Positions 40,752 through 47,794 of a stretch of 47,794 bases of DNA are shown here, piece by piece. A program made the translations under genes and the position numbers. Below the pieces are notes generated by a model. That model saw nothing but the letters and a program-made list of their open reading frames with translations, ran no database searches and was not told the DNA's origin. Where the stretch lies: NCBI GenBank assembly GCA_964619265.1, contig CAZUCE010000033.1:1-47794 (forward strand), read 5' to 3'. Source of the DNA: CAZUCE01 sp964619265 (lineage in GTDB: Bacteria; Planctomycetota; UBA1135; GCA-002686595). Positions within the stretch are counted from its first letter, which is position 1. Each line of letters opens with the position of its first letter.

Positions 40752-42203
40752 GTGAAGTCCCTGCTCGGAGCCCTGTCCTGCGCGACCTTCCTGTTCGCGT
40801 TGTCCGGCTGTGACCGTTCGAACGAATGGGCCGGCGGGCAGCCGGCCGACGTCCTGCTGGTCAGTCTTGACACGCTGCGGGCGGATCGGCTCTCTTGCTA
40901 CGGGTCGCCGCGCGACACAACGCCCTTCCTCGACGGACTTGCAGCAAGTGGCGTGCGCGCGGCCCAAGCGCTTGCGCCCTCTTCCCAGACCGCACCAAGC
41001 CATATGAGTCTGTTCAGCGGGATTCACCCGCTCGGACACGGCGTCAAGAACGTCAGCGCGGGGGCCGCGGAGTGTTTTCGCGTCGCGAACAGCAGAACGA
41101 CGCTTGCGGAGTTGCTGGCTGAAGCGGATTACACGACCGCGATTTTTTCCGACGGCGGGAATGTCTTGCCGAACATGGGGTTCGATCGTGGCTTCGAAAG
41201 TCGGCGCTTCGTTCTAGGCGAGGTGCGAACCACGCTGGAATCGGTGCGCGAGTGGCTTGGCGGAGTGGACGAGGACGAACCGGCGTTCCTGTTCTTTCAC
41301 ACCTACACCACGCACTCGCCCTACCTGCCACCGCGCGGTTATCGGGGGCGTTACACCGACTCCAATTACCGCGGGGAATTCTGGCGTCGTTACGAGCAGC
41401 TGGAGGGCAAGCCGCGGCTCGAGACTTTCACGCTGGCTGCGCGTTTTCTCGACCCCTTCGAGGGCATCGGAGATCGCGATGTCGAGTTCTTGTCGAACCT
41501 CTACGACGAAACCGTGGCGTTTGCCGACGACATCACGGGCAGGTTGTTTAGCGCGTTCGATCAATTCCGGGATCTGGACAACACGCTCTCCATCGTGCTG
41601 TCCGATCACGGCGAGGAGTTCTTCGAACACGGTTCGCTAGGCCACAAACGCGGCCTGTATCGCGAGCTGGTGCACGTTCCGCTGCTTGTGAACGGCCCTG
41701 GGCTCGGACCCCACGTGATTGTGGAACCCCTCGATCTGACCGGGCTGCTTGCGACGGTGGCCGAATTTTTGAATCTCGAAGTGCCGCGGGATGTAGCGCC
41801 GTCGTTCTTGCTCGCCCTGCGCGGCGCGCCCCTGGACCGGCCCGCGCACCAACAGCTATCCCTGGGGCCGGCCGCCGGTCGCTGGCGCGCGACAGTCGCC
41901 GAGGACGCGCGCTTGCTGGTGCATGACTTTCCACGCGCCGAGGAGCCCGGACTCGAACCGGAGATCGACTTGTTCGCGCTCGGCGATCGCTCCGAGGCCT
42001 CGGCCCTCCCGGGCGACCCGCGCGAGCCACGGCTCGCGGCCTTGCTCGACGCGCGGGCTGATTCCGATGTGGTGCTGATTCGAGAGGCTCTCCCGACGCA
42101 GGTTTCGGTGGTGGGAGACATGAGTCAACGAGCGCTCCAAGCGCTCGGTTACACAGGCGACCCAGAATCCAAGGTCGAAGACAAGGGCTCCAAGCAACGC
42201 TGA
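40752..42203 (+). CDS. Sulfatase/alkaline phosphatase superfamily lipoprotein
   Basis: This 483-residue protein has a short lipoprotein signal peptide ending LSGC (Cys20). The metal-binding opening is LLVSLDTLRADRLSCYG (Asp40). The catalytic loop reads SSQTAPSHMSLFSG. In true sulfatases the nucleophile position is Cys or Ser in C/S-x-P-S-R; here it is Thr80 and the Arg is His. It is therefore unlikely to carry formylglycine and may be a phospho- or sulfo-transferase or hydrolase using Thr. SDHGEEFFEHG supplies further metal ligands and a histidine. The GTG start is 16 bases after thrS, and no sulfatase-maturase gene is near. The substrate is unknown, and the lipid anchor suggests an envelope or extracellular target. 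Confidence 0.85.
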   Translation: MKSLLGALSCATFLFALSGCDRSNEWAGGQPADVLLVSLDTLRADRLSCYGSPRDTTPFLDGLAASGVRAAQALAPSSQTAPSHMSLFSGIHPLGHGVKNVSAGAAECFRVANSRTTLAELLAEADYTTAIFSDGGNVLPNMGFDRGFESRRFVLGEVRTTLESVREWLGGVDEDEPAFLFFHTYTTHSPYLPPRGYRGRYTDSNYRGEFWRRYEQLEGKPRLETFTLAARFLDPFEGIGDRDVEFLSNLYDETVAFADDITGRLFSAFDQFRDLDNTLSIVLSDHGEEFFEHGSLGHKRGLYRELVHVPLLVNGPGLGPHVIVEPLDLTGLLATVAEFLNLEVPRDVAPSFLLALRGAPLDRPAHQQLSLGPAAGRWRATVAEDARLLVHDFPRAEEPGLEPEIDLFALGDRSEASALPGDPREPRLAALLDARADSDVVLIREALPTQVSVVGDMSQRALQALGYTGDPESKVEDKGSKQR

Positions 42204-42286
42204 ACGCGGATGCCTGATAGCAAGCACCCCGGCGCGGGCTGCAAGTGCGAGAGTTCGCCCTGGACCCCGCTCCTGGTTGCTTTGGC

Positions 42287-43723
42287 CTAGAGCCATTGGG
42301 TGTAGGTCCCGGCCAGGTCTTCCAGCCGGTTCCCCAAACATTGATCCCAGCGGCTCGACGAATTGCCGGTTGCGTCACGATACAGAGCCTGGAGCAAGCA
42401 AATCACCGCGGTGTGGCCGGGTTGGCCGGTGCTCGGCAGGGTTGTGGCCGGGTCCATCAGCCACGAAACGAACCCGCGCGCACTGGCCCACACCAGCGAG
42501 TTGCTCCGGGGGTCGATCTGATAGCGCGCGTACTCGCGCAACGCCAGGCGCCCGAGCGGATCGACGCTGTCTACGCGAGCTTCGATGGCGAGGGCTGCGG
42601 CTTGCCGGACCTCGGGATTGAGCACCGCGGCGACCCGCCGCGCGTAACCGAACGGACCCACGAAGGTGGTGCTCATCCAATGTCCAAATCCGATCTCAAG
42701 CGAGGCGCAGACGCGGAATCGAGAGGTGTCGGTGGGGGCGTCGCTGAGCGAGAAGCCGAGCACTGCTTCGTAGATCAGTTGTTGCGTGCCGAGATCCAGG
42801 AGTCGGTGCGGGCGACGGACGCCGAGCTCCATGAAAGTGACCGAGTGCGACGAGGTCCCGAGCGTCGAGCTCAGTAGCTCGCCTGGGTCGTAGGACGGAT
42901 GTCGCAGCACCGTGGAATGAACTGGCATCTGGGACGGATCGGCATAGACCCGAAACTCCATGGGATCGAGCTGCTCGGTCGGATCCAGATGGGGCCCGAA
43001 CTCAGAGAAAAACTCCACATACAACCGCTCGAGTTCGAACAGGCTGTCGATTGTCGTCGCTAGGCCGGCGTCGCAGGTCAACCGCCAATGCTCGCTGTCC
43101 AGAGTTAGCGGACTTGTCGAGTCGGTAGCCAGTTCCGTGAATCGGTCGGTCCGCACCAGCTTGCCCTCGAAACGCCAGCGCCAGTTGTCAGAGCTTCCGC
43201 GGTGATCGAGGAGCTCGTGGGCTGCTTCGTGATTTGGGTCGAGCAGCAAGACGTAATAGGCCTGCAATCGAGCCATCGCAGGCAGGTCGGCGGCCACTGC
43301 ATGCTCTACGAGTTGCCATTGACGCGCCACCGAAAGGCCCTGGTGGCGCACGTCGAGCCAAGCTGCCAGGCGGTCGTTGACCGTAGAGCGATCGACGATG
43401 TCCTTGGGATCGATGCGCCGCGTGCGGCCAGCAACTCGCATCTCCACAGAGTCTTCACCGTAGGGGCGAATCACGCGGCCGCGGAGTTCTTCACCGCCGG
43501 ACAGAACGACCGTGTCGCGCGGTTGCTCAGCCGCCCCGGGAACTCTGCTTCCTTCGGAGGCCTCCTTGGGGTTGGCGTTCGCCGCGGTAGCTTCGGGCGG
43601 TAGAAAAAGTCCGAGGAAAACGAGCCACCAGGCCCCTCGAACAGGCGAGCGGCCGTTCCTTCGGCCACAGGCAAGGGGCCTGGGGTTCACCGGGGCATCC
43701 GATGGAAGGGAGCGTTGGCTCAT
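42287..43723 (-). CDS. Secreted protein with probable degenerate metallopeptidase fold
   Basis: This 478-residue protein has a signal peptide at about residues 29-48 (hydrophobic WWLVFLGLFLP). A small beta-rich domain follows (DTVVLSGGEELRGRVI to RRIDPKDIV), of the type seen at the start of planctomycete secreted proteins that contain DUF1570-like domains. The middle region, around LERLYVEFFSEFG, GTQQLIYEAVLGFS and ASLEIGFGHWM, has the spacing of a gluzincin peptidase. However, the HExxH zinc motif is not intact: it reads TQQLIYE. I infer a non-catalytic or altered peptidase fold. The ATG at 43723 was chosen because the upstream frame is non-coding in character, and GAGG lies upstream on its strand. 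No operon partner is seen. Confidence 0.65.
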   Translation of the reverse strand: MSQRSLPSDAPVNPRPLACGRRNGRSPVRGAWWLVFLGLFLPPEATAANANPKEASEGSRVPGAAEQPRDTVVLSGGEELRGRVIRPYGEDSVEMRVAGRTRRIDPKDIVDRSTVNDRLAAWLDVRHQGLSVARQWQLVEHAVAADLPAMARLQAYYVLLLDPNHEAAHELLDHRGSSDNWRWRFEGKLVRTDRFTELATDSTSPLTLDSEHWRLTCDAGLATTIDSLFELERLYVEFFSEFGPHLDPTEQLDPMEFRVYADPSQMPVHSTVLRHPSYDPGELLSSTLGTSSHSVTFMELGVRRPHRLLDLGTQQLIYEAVLGFSLSDAPTDTSRFRVCASLEIGFGHWMSTTFVGPFGYARRVAAVLNPEVRQAAALAIEARVDSVDPLGRLALREYARYQIDPRSNSLVWASARGFVSWLMDPATTLPSTGQPGHTAVICLLQALYRDATGNSSSRWDQCLGNRLEDLAGTYTQWL

Positions 43724-43766
43724 CGAAACCTCGTAGGAGTGGAAGATGTGGAGTACCGCCTGTCTT

Positions 43767-43800
43767 TCTAGGCAGGCAGGGCTTCTAAGCAGGCAGGGCT
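43767..43800. repeat. 17-bp tandem repeat, two near-perfect copies
   Basis: Copy 1 (43767-43783) and copy 2 (43784-43800) are TCTARGCAGGCAGGGCT, differing at one base. Two weaker relatives follow at 43802-43819 and 43821-43838, each beginning TCTA. The repeats lie 44 bases upstream of the start of the secreted-protein gene on the minus strand. They could be a regulator binding array or a neutral replication-slippage product. Confidence 0.55.
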
Positions 43801-43858
43801 CTCTAGACATGCCAGAGCTATCTAAGGCTAGGCAAGCCGCGGACCAGCGTAACCGCCT

Positions 43859-43887
43859 GCTTGGGGCTTGATGCCCTTGCACCAAGC
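43859..43887 (-). terminator. Candidate hairpin after the ole genes
   Basis: GCTTGG (43859-43864) can pair with CCAAGC (43882-43887), with a short GGGC/GCCC stem inside. It lies about 120 bases beyond the oleD stop in the direction of transcription and could end the ole transcript. There is no T-tract, so the call is weak. Apart from this and the tandem repeat, the 285 bases between 43724 and 44008 hold nothing I can assign. Confidence 0.25.
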
Positions 43888-44008
43888 GGGATACGCGCAG
43901 GTCGTCGATTTGCGCCTTTAGGGCTTGGAATTCACACTCGGTACGCCCCCCAGACGCCTGCTAGCAAGGGTCGCCCAACGCCCCGCCTTTCCCGGCGCGC
44001 CGGCCTCT

Positions 44009-45034
44009 TTACGGGGCGCCTTCGATTGCTCCCCGGCGAACCCAATCAAAAGTCCGCGCGTTGGCTTCGTGAAGAGAGACCCGTTCGACGTAGCCGAAGT
44101 CTCGCCTAGCTGGCGTCATGTCGTAGGTGTGCGAACTAGCGAGTTGCTGGGCGACAAAACGCGTCATCGGCGGCTCGCCGGGCAGGGGTAGCCATCGCCA
44201 GGCGGACTCGAGGAGGGCGCCGCCAGTGTAGGCGAGGGGAGCGGGGACGGCGGTTTTGGGAAGCTCGAGTCCCGCGGCTTCGAGCAGGTCGGCGATCCAA
44301 TCCCAAAGGAAGACTGGCTCAATTTGATTGACGAAGGTCGGCAGTCCTGCGTGGGGGGCACTTGGATCGAGACTCTTCGCGGCTTGGACGTGGGCAAGCG
44401 CGGCGTTCTCGACGTAGGTCAGGGAGACTTGGTTGGAGCGGGAACCGATGATGCGCAATCGACCGGCGCGCGCGCGATCGAGCAAGCGCGGAATGATATG
44501 GGGATCGCCCGGTCCGAAGATGAGGTGTGGGCGAAGCGCGCAGGTGGCCAGGTGCCCGCTCCCCGAAGGCCGGCCGTTGGCTTTGAGTATGAGCTGCTCG
44601 GCTGCTGCTTTGGAACGTGGGTAGGCGGCGAGGAAGCGCTTTGGTAACGGCAAGTCTCGACCCGCGTTTCGGTGATCGGTTCCATCGAAGATGACGCTCG
44701 GGCTCGAGGTATGTACGAAGCGTTGGACGCCGGCCGCCAGGGCGGCCTCGAGGGCGTGGCGCGTACCCATCTCGTTGATCGCTTCGTACTCAGAGGCCCT
44801 CCCCCAGACACCAGCTTTCGCGGCGGTGTGAAACACCGTGTCGTGACCGTCGAACAAGGATCTCAGAGCGGCGGCGTCGCGCAGGTCGGCGCGTAGGTGC
44901 CGGACGCCCAATTCTTCCAGGGCCGGATGAGGACCGCGCGACAAGCTGGTCGTTTCGATGCCGGCTGCGACGAGCTCGCGAACGAGGTGGATTCCGAGGA
45001 ATCCGCCGCCGCCGGTGACCAGGGCGCGCTTCAT
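44009..45034 (-). CDS. oleD: 2-alkyl-3-oxoalkanoate reductase OleD
   Basis: OleD is the NADPH-dependent reductase of long-chain olefin synthesis, reducing the beta-keto acid made by OleA to a beta-hydroxy acid. The 341-residue short-chain dehydrogenase (extended type) has the nucleotide loop GGGGFLG at 8-14. OleD-like phrases follow: FHTAAKAGVWG, HTSSPSVIFDG and LRPHLIFGPGDPHIIPR. Catalytic Tyr138 and Lys142 are in YPRSK with Ser110/111 nearby. The phrases KAGVWG and PSVIFDG are what I rely on to separate OleD from other epimerase-like proteins. The ATG overlaps the oleC stop by four bases. It is the last gene of the minus-strand operon. Confidence 0.93.
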   Translation of the reverse strand: MKRALVTGGGGFLGIHLVRELVAAGIETTSLSRGPHPALEELGVRHLRADLRDAAALRSLFDGHDTVFHTAAKAGVWGRASEYEAINEMGTRHALEAALAAGVQRFVHTSSPSVIFDGTDHRNAGRDLPLPKRFLAAYPRSKAAAEQLILKANGRPSGSGHLATCALRPHLIFGPGDPHIIPRLLDRARAGRLRIIGSRSNQVSLTYVENAALAHVQAAKSLDPSAPHAGLPTFVNQIEPVFLWDWIADLLEAAGLELPKTAVPAPLAYTGGALLESAWRWLPLPGEPPMTRFVAQQLASSHTYDMTPARRDFGYVERVSLHEANARTFDWVRRGAIEGAP

Positions 45035-46749
45035 TGCGGAGGATTGGAATGAGCATCCAGGTCAAGTTGGCCTGCCTTTCGTCGTTCGGCAGCCAGCTCG
45101 GCCAGCTCGAGCCGATGAATTTTTGCGTTGTGCCGGACGTCGACCGGGAACGGTGCGTGGAATAGGACTCCGGCGAACGCGGGCGGTTTGCGACCCGGGT
45201 CGCCTTCGAGGTGCTCGAGCCCCGCGCTCAGAATCTCGCGCGCTAGCTCCGCGCGAGCCGCGGAATCCGCGGGCAGTGGAGCTGCCGGTTCCACGACCAG
45301 GTGGGCCAACTGATGGCCAGGCTCGCCGGCGCCAACCACGGCGACGCGGCGGGCAGCCGGATGGGGAGCGAAGGCGTTTTCGAGCGGGACGCACGGCACA
45401 TCCCCCTGTTCTAGCTGCAGGCGGTGCACGACGCGGCCGCAGAACCACAGGCGCCCCGTCTGGTCGATGCGGCCGAGGTCGCCCATGCGATGCCACAGGC
45501 GCCCTTGCGCGTCGCGAGTTTTGGCGCGGCGGGTGGCCTTGGGATTCTCGGCGTAGGCGGGGGTAGCCACTGGTCCGGTGACGACCAATTCGCCGACTTC
45601 ACCGGTGGGAAGCTCGCGCGCGTCCTCGAGGCACTCGAGAGGTCCGTCGACGATTTCGATCACGCGGACCGTCATGCCCGGAGCCGGTTGACCGAGCGGC
45701 GTGCCGAGTCCCGACAGGGAACGACGCCGGGTTTCGGGGTCCAGGATCTCGGCCCCGGCCGGGCTCGATACCGGCAGGCATTCGGTGGCTCCGTAGGGGG
45801 TGTGAATCTCGCCTCCGGGGGCCAGGCGCGGGCGCAGGCGTTCGATCAGGCCGGCTTCGACCGGTGCGCCGGCCATGAGCAGTTGTCGGCAGCGTTCGAG
45901 TTGGCCTCCGGAGCGCTGCAAGTGCTCGTCGACGCGTTTCCAAATCGCCGGAGACCCGAACGCAGCCGTCACGCCTGCGGCGTTGGCCGTGGCCAGCAGG
46001 CGCGCGGGGTTACAGGCCGCCGGCCGGGAGGGGTCGAGCTCCGGAATCACACTGGTCATGCCGAGCGCCGTGTCAAACAGCGCAAACAGGGGGAAGCAAG
46101 CGAGATCCACGTCGCCCGGGCCGAAGCCGTAGAGCTGTTCGAGCGCTACCGCCTGGGACGCGAGAATTCCGTGGGTGGCGACGACGCCCTTGGGGGGGCC
46201 CGTGCTACCGCTTGTAAACAGAATGGCCGCGGGGTCCGCCGGAGCGACGTCTGCGACGAACGGCTCGTCGCGGCCATCGCGTTCGACGCGCGCGAGCGGC
46301 TCGGCGAACCACAGGGGCGGACGCCCGACTCCGAAGCTGTGGCGAATCGAACGAAAGGCGGAAGGGAACAGCCGGCGCGCGGTTTGAGCCCGCGAAACGC
46401 CGATCAGGGCCACCGGAGCCATTTGTTCGACACAGGCCAGCAGCGACTTGCGGCCCATGCCGGGGTCGATCAACACCGGCACGGCGCCGAGTCGTAGGAG
46501 CCCGAAGGTGATCGCGATCAGGTCTACGCCGGGCGTGACGAAAACGCTCACGCGATCCCCGGCCGCCAGCCCGCGAGTCGCTAGGCCGGTTGCGATCCGC
46601 CGGCTGCGGACGGCCAGTTCGGCGAAAGTGACCTCACGGAACCTTCGCGGGTCGCGGCGCAATGCTTCCCGGACGGCGGGCCGTTCGGGGGCCAGTTCGG
46701 CAAAGCCGTCCAGGCGCCGGGCGACGTGGACGAAGTTCGGCTCGCTCAC
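45031..46749 (-). CDS. oleC: Olefin beta-lactone synthetase OleC
   Basis: OleC is an acyl-adenylate-forming enzyme that turns the beta-hydroxy acid into a beta-lactone using ATP. The 572-residue protein shows the AMP-binding P-loop FTSGSTGPPKGV. It also has the OleC-type A5 motif TPYGATECLPVS (standard acyl-CoA synthetases usually read YGxTE followed by other residues), the late Asp in HRMGDLG and a C-terminal Lys in HNAKIHR. The length fits OleC. The GTG start overlaps the oleB stop by four bases and the stop overlaps oleD, so the three are translationally coupled in the usual B-C-D order. Confidence 0.93.
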   Translation of the reverse strand: MSEPNFVHVARRLDGFAELAPERPAVREALRRDPRRFREVTFAELAVRSRRIATGLATRGLAAGDRVSVFVTPGVDLIAITFGLLRLGAVPVLIDPGMGRKSLLACVEQMAPVALIGVSRAQTARRLFPSAFRSIRHSFGVGRPPLWFAEPLARVERDGRDEPFVADVAPADPAAILFTSGSTGPPKGVVATHGILASQAVALEQLYGFGPGDVDLACFPLFALFDTALGMTSVIPELDPSRPAACNPARLLATANAAGVTAAFGSPAIWKRVDEHLQRSGGQLERCRQLLMAGAPVEAGLIERLRPRLAPGGEIHTPYGATECLPVSSPAGAEILDPETRRRSLSGLGTPLGQPAPGMTVRVIEIVDGPLECLEDARELPTGEVGELVVTGPVATPAYAENPKATRRAKTRDAQGRLWHRMGDLGRIDQTGRLWFCGRVVHRLQLEQGDVPCVPLENAFAPHPAARRVAVVGAGEPGHQLAHLVVEPAAPLPADSAARAELAREILSAGLEHLEGDPGRKPPAFAGVLFHAPFPVDVRHNAKIHRLELAELAAERRKAGQLDLDAHSNPPQ

Positions 46750-47794
46750 GCGCCGGCCGATGTGGGCTCGGCCTCGTGGGCCGGGAGGGGATTTTCTTGG
46801 AGGAAACGGGCGACGGCTTCGGCCGTGCGATCGGGCTCGTCTTCAAGCAGCCAGTGGCCGGCTTCCTCGAAGGTCTGGACCGTCGCATTCGGGAGCAGGC
46901 CGCGCCAACGCTCGAGGATTTGCGGCGTGAAACACCAGTCTTGCAGGCCCCACAGAATCAGGGCCGGGTGATCGCGGAACTGCTCGAGTCCTTGCTCGAC
47001 GGCTTCCAGCTCAGCCCACGAGGGATGGGAGGCAGACATCGGAATGTCCTCCACAAACGCCTGGATCGCGACCCGGTCCGCCCAGCTTGAGTAGGGCAAC
47101 TTGTAGCCGCGACGCACGGTTCGGGGAAGCCGGCCGGCCTTGGCTGTGGTCATCGAAAGCGCGGCGCGGGTGAAACCGCCCAGACCACGCACGAGCAACG
47201 GTCCGAGTCCGGGGAGACGGCACAGGCCGATGCGCTTGGGAAGCTGGGGGTGCTGAAAGGCCGCTGTGTTGGTGAGAATCAACCGCGAGACAAGATCCGG
47301 ATTCTGGCGCGCGAAGTTCATCCCGATCGCGCCGCCCCAGTCGTGCAGGCCGAGCGTGATGTTCTCGAGGCCTAACTCTTCAGCCAAGAAAGCAACGCTC
47401 TTGGCGTGACCAGCCAGGGTGTAGTTCCCGTCGCTGGGCTTCTCGGAGAAGCCGCAGCCAAGCAGGTCGATCGCGACGACGCGGTAGCGGTCCTTGAGCC
47501 GCCCGATCCAGCTGCGCCAGAAGAAGGACCAGGTCGGGTTGCCGTGGACCAGCAGGATGGTCTCGGCGTTGGGCGGGCCCTCGTCGATGAAGTGCAGCCA
47601 GTGTTCGCCGTATTTGACGAAGTGCGGCGTGAACGGGAATTCTTGTTCGAGCTTGTTCCACAGCCGGCGGCGGTCGTCCTGAAGGAGCAGCGGCGGGCGT
47701 TCGGCACCGCGCTGGCGCGACTTGCCGCCGCGCGGACGGTTGGCGGGGCGGGGAGCCGGATGGGCCGCGCTCGAAGGGGGGGAGCCAGCCTGGG
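46746..47794 (-). CDS. oleB: Beta-lactone decarboxylase OleB (5' end outside window)
   Basis: OleB is an alpha/beta hydrolase of the haloalkane dehalogenase type that decarboxylates the beta-lactone to a cis-olefin. The oxyanion segment HGNPTWSFFW is followed by nucleophile Asp in LHDWGG. The acid is in LILWGLQDW and the catalytic His in EEAGHWLLED. The frame stays open from the conserved N-terminus (near FPFTPHFVKYGEHWLHF) through an Arg/Pro/Gly-rich extension to the right edge, with no in-frame ATG, GTG or TTG upstream of the first conserved block. The start is therefore beyond 47794 and this entry is partial. A TTG at 47387 is too far inside the domain to be real. OleA is expected further upstream, outside the window. 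Confidence 0.92.
   Translation of the reverse strand, partial: QAGSPPSSAAHPAPRPANRPRGGKSRQRGAERPPLLLQDDRRRLWNKLEQEFPFTPHFVKYGEHWLHFIDEGPPNAETILLVHGNPTWSFFWRSWIGRLKDRYRVVAIDLLGCGFSEKPSDGNYTLAGHAKSVAFLAEELGLENITLGLHDWGGAIGMNFARQNPDLVSRLILTNTAAFQHPQLPKRIGLCRLPGLGPLLVRGLGGFTRAALSMTTAKAGRLPRTVRRGYKLPYSSWADRVAIQAFVEDIPMSASHPSWAELEAVEQGLEQFRDHPALILWGLQDWCFTPQILERWRGLLPNATVQTFEEAGHWLLEDEPDRTAEAVARFLQENPLPAHEAEPTSAGA

Noticed and set aside
47372..47707. Separate small minus-strand genes at the right edge
   Set aside because: These frames overlap the open oleB frame, whose translation carries HGNPTWSF and other conserved residues; the others are shadows.

Overview
The window is GC-rich, densely packed bacterial chromosome, most likely from the PVC superphylum and probably Planctomycetota. 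The evidence for this is: a PVC-type small basic protein (1044-1280); a division/cell-wall cluster that has its peptidoglycan genes but no ftsQ, ftsA, ftsZ, murD or ddl where these usually sit; secreted proteins with a Gly/Cys-rich C-terminal module of the kind seen in large marine planctomycetes; and an OleBCD hydrocarbon cluster. No species can be named from the sequence alone. I saw no rRNA, tRNA, CRISPR array, insertion sequence or prophage gene.

Layout. (1) 1-4203, plus strand: a membrane-anchored SPOR-like protein, the small basic protein, queE, der and a lipoprotein. (2) 4220-20063: a surface-polysaccharide locus. A GT4 glycosyltransferase is divergent from a Wzm/Wzt-type ABC exporter, which is followed by a GT2 and a PIG-L deacetylase. 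A convergent Rsm22-type methyltransferase interrupts the locus. Then come a fused PIG-L deacetylase-GT2 protein, another GT2 and three translationally coupled GT4 enzymes, ending in a HEAT-repeat lipoprotein and a CxxC zinc-ribbon-like protein. (3) 20047-22200, minus: a large secreted protein. (4) 22700-38513, plus: the dcw-type cluster mraZ, rsmH, ftsL-like, a very large class B PBP, murE, murF, mraY, ftsW, a LysM/coiled-coil membrane protein, a 76-residue protein, murG, murC, murB and an SGNH hydrolase. Nearly every junction is a start/stop overlap. (5) 38921-42203: thrS without a TGS domain, then a sulfatase/phosphatase-superfamily lipoprotein. (6) 42287-43723, minus: a secreted protein with a probable degenerate peptidase fold. 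(7) 44009-47794, minus: oleD, oleC and oleB, with oleB running off the right edge.

How the genes fit together. The cell-wall cluster encodes most steps from UDP-MurNAc formation to lipid II (murE has the DNPR signature for meso-diaminopimelate) plus the SEDS/PBP polymerase pair, so this cell should make peptidoglycan although the FtsZ partner genes are absent here. The SPOR and LysM proteins are candidate glycan-strand readers. The glycan locus should build a polymer in the cytoplasm, possibly with free amino sugars made by the two deacetylase domains, and export it through the ABC transporter. OleBCD would convert a beta-keto acid, made by an OleA outside the window, into a long-chain olefin.

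The most unusual signals are: a repeated CCTCCC directly before start codons of leading genes, set against ordinary GGAGG at internal cistrons; the PIG-L-GT2 fusion; a shared four-cysteine motif in all four GT4 enzymes; the oversized PBP; the non-standard content of the dcw cluster; and a 20-bp perfect palindrome before murG.
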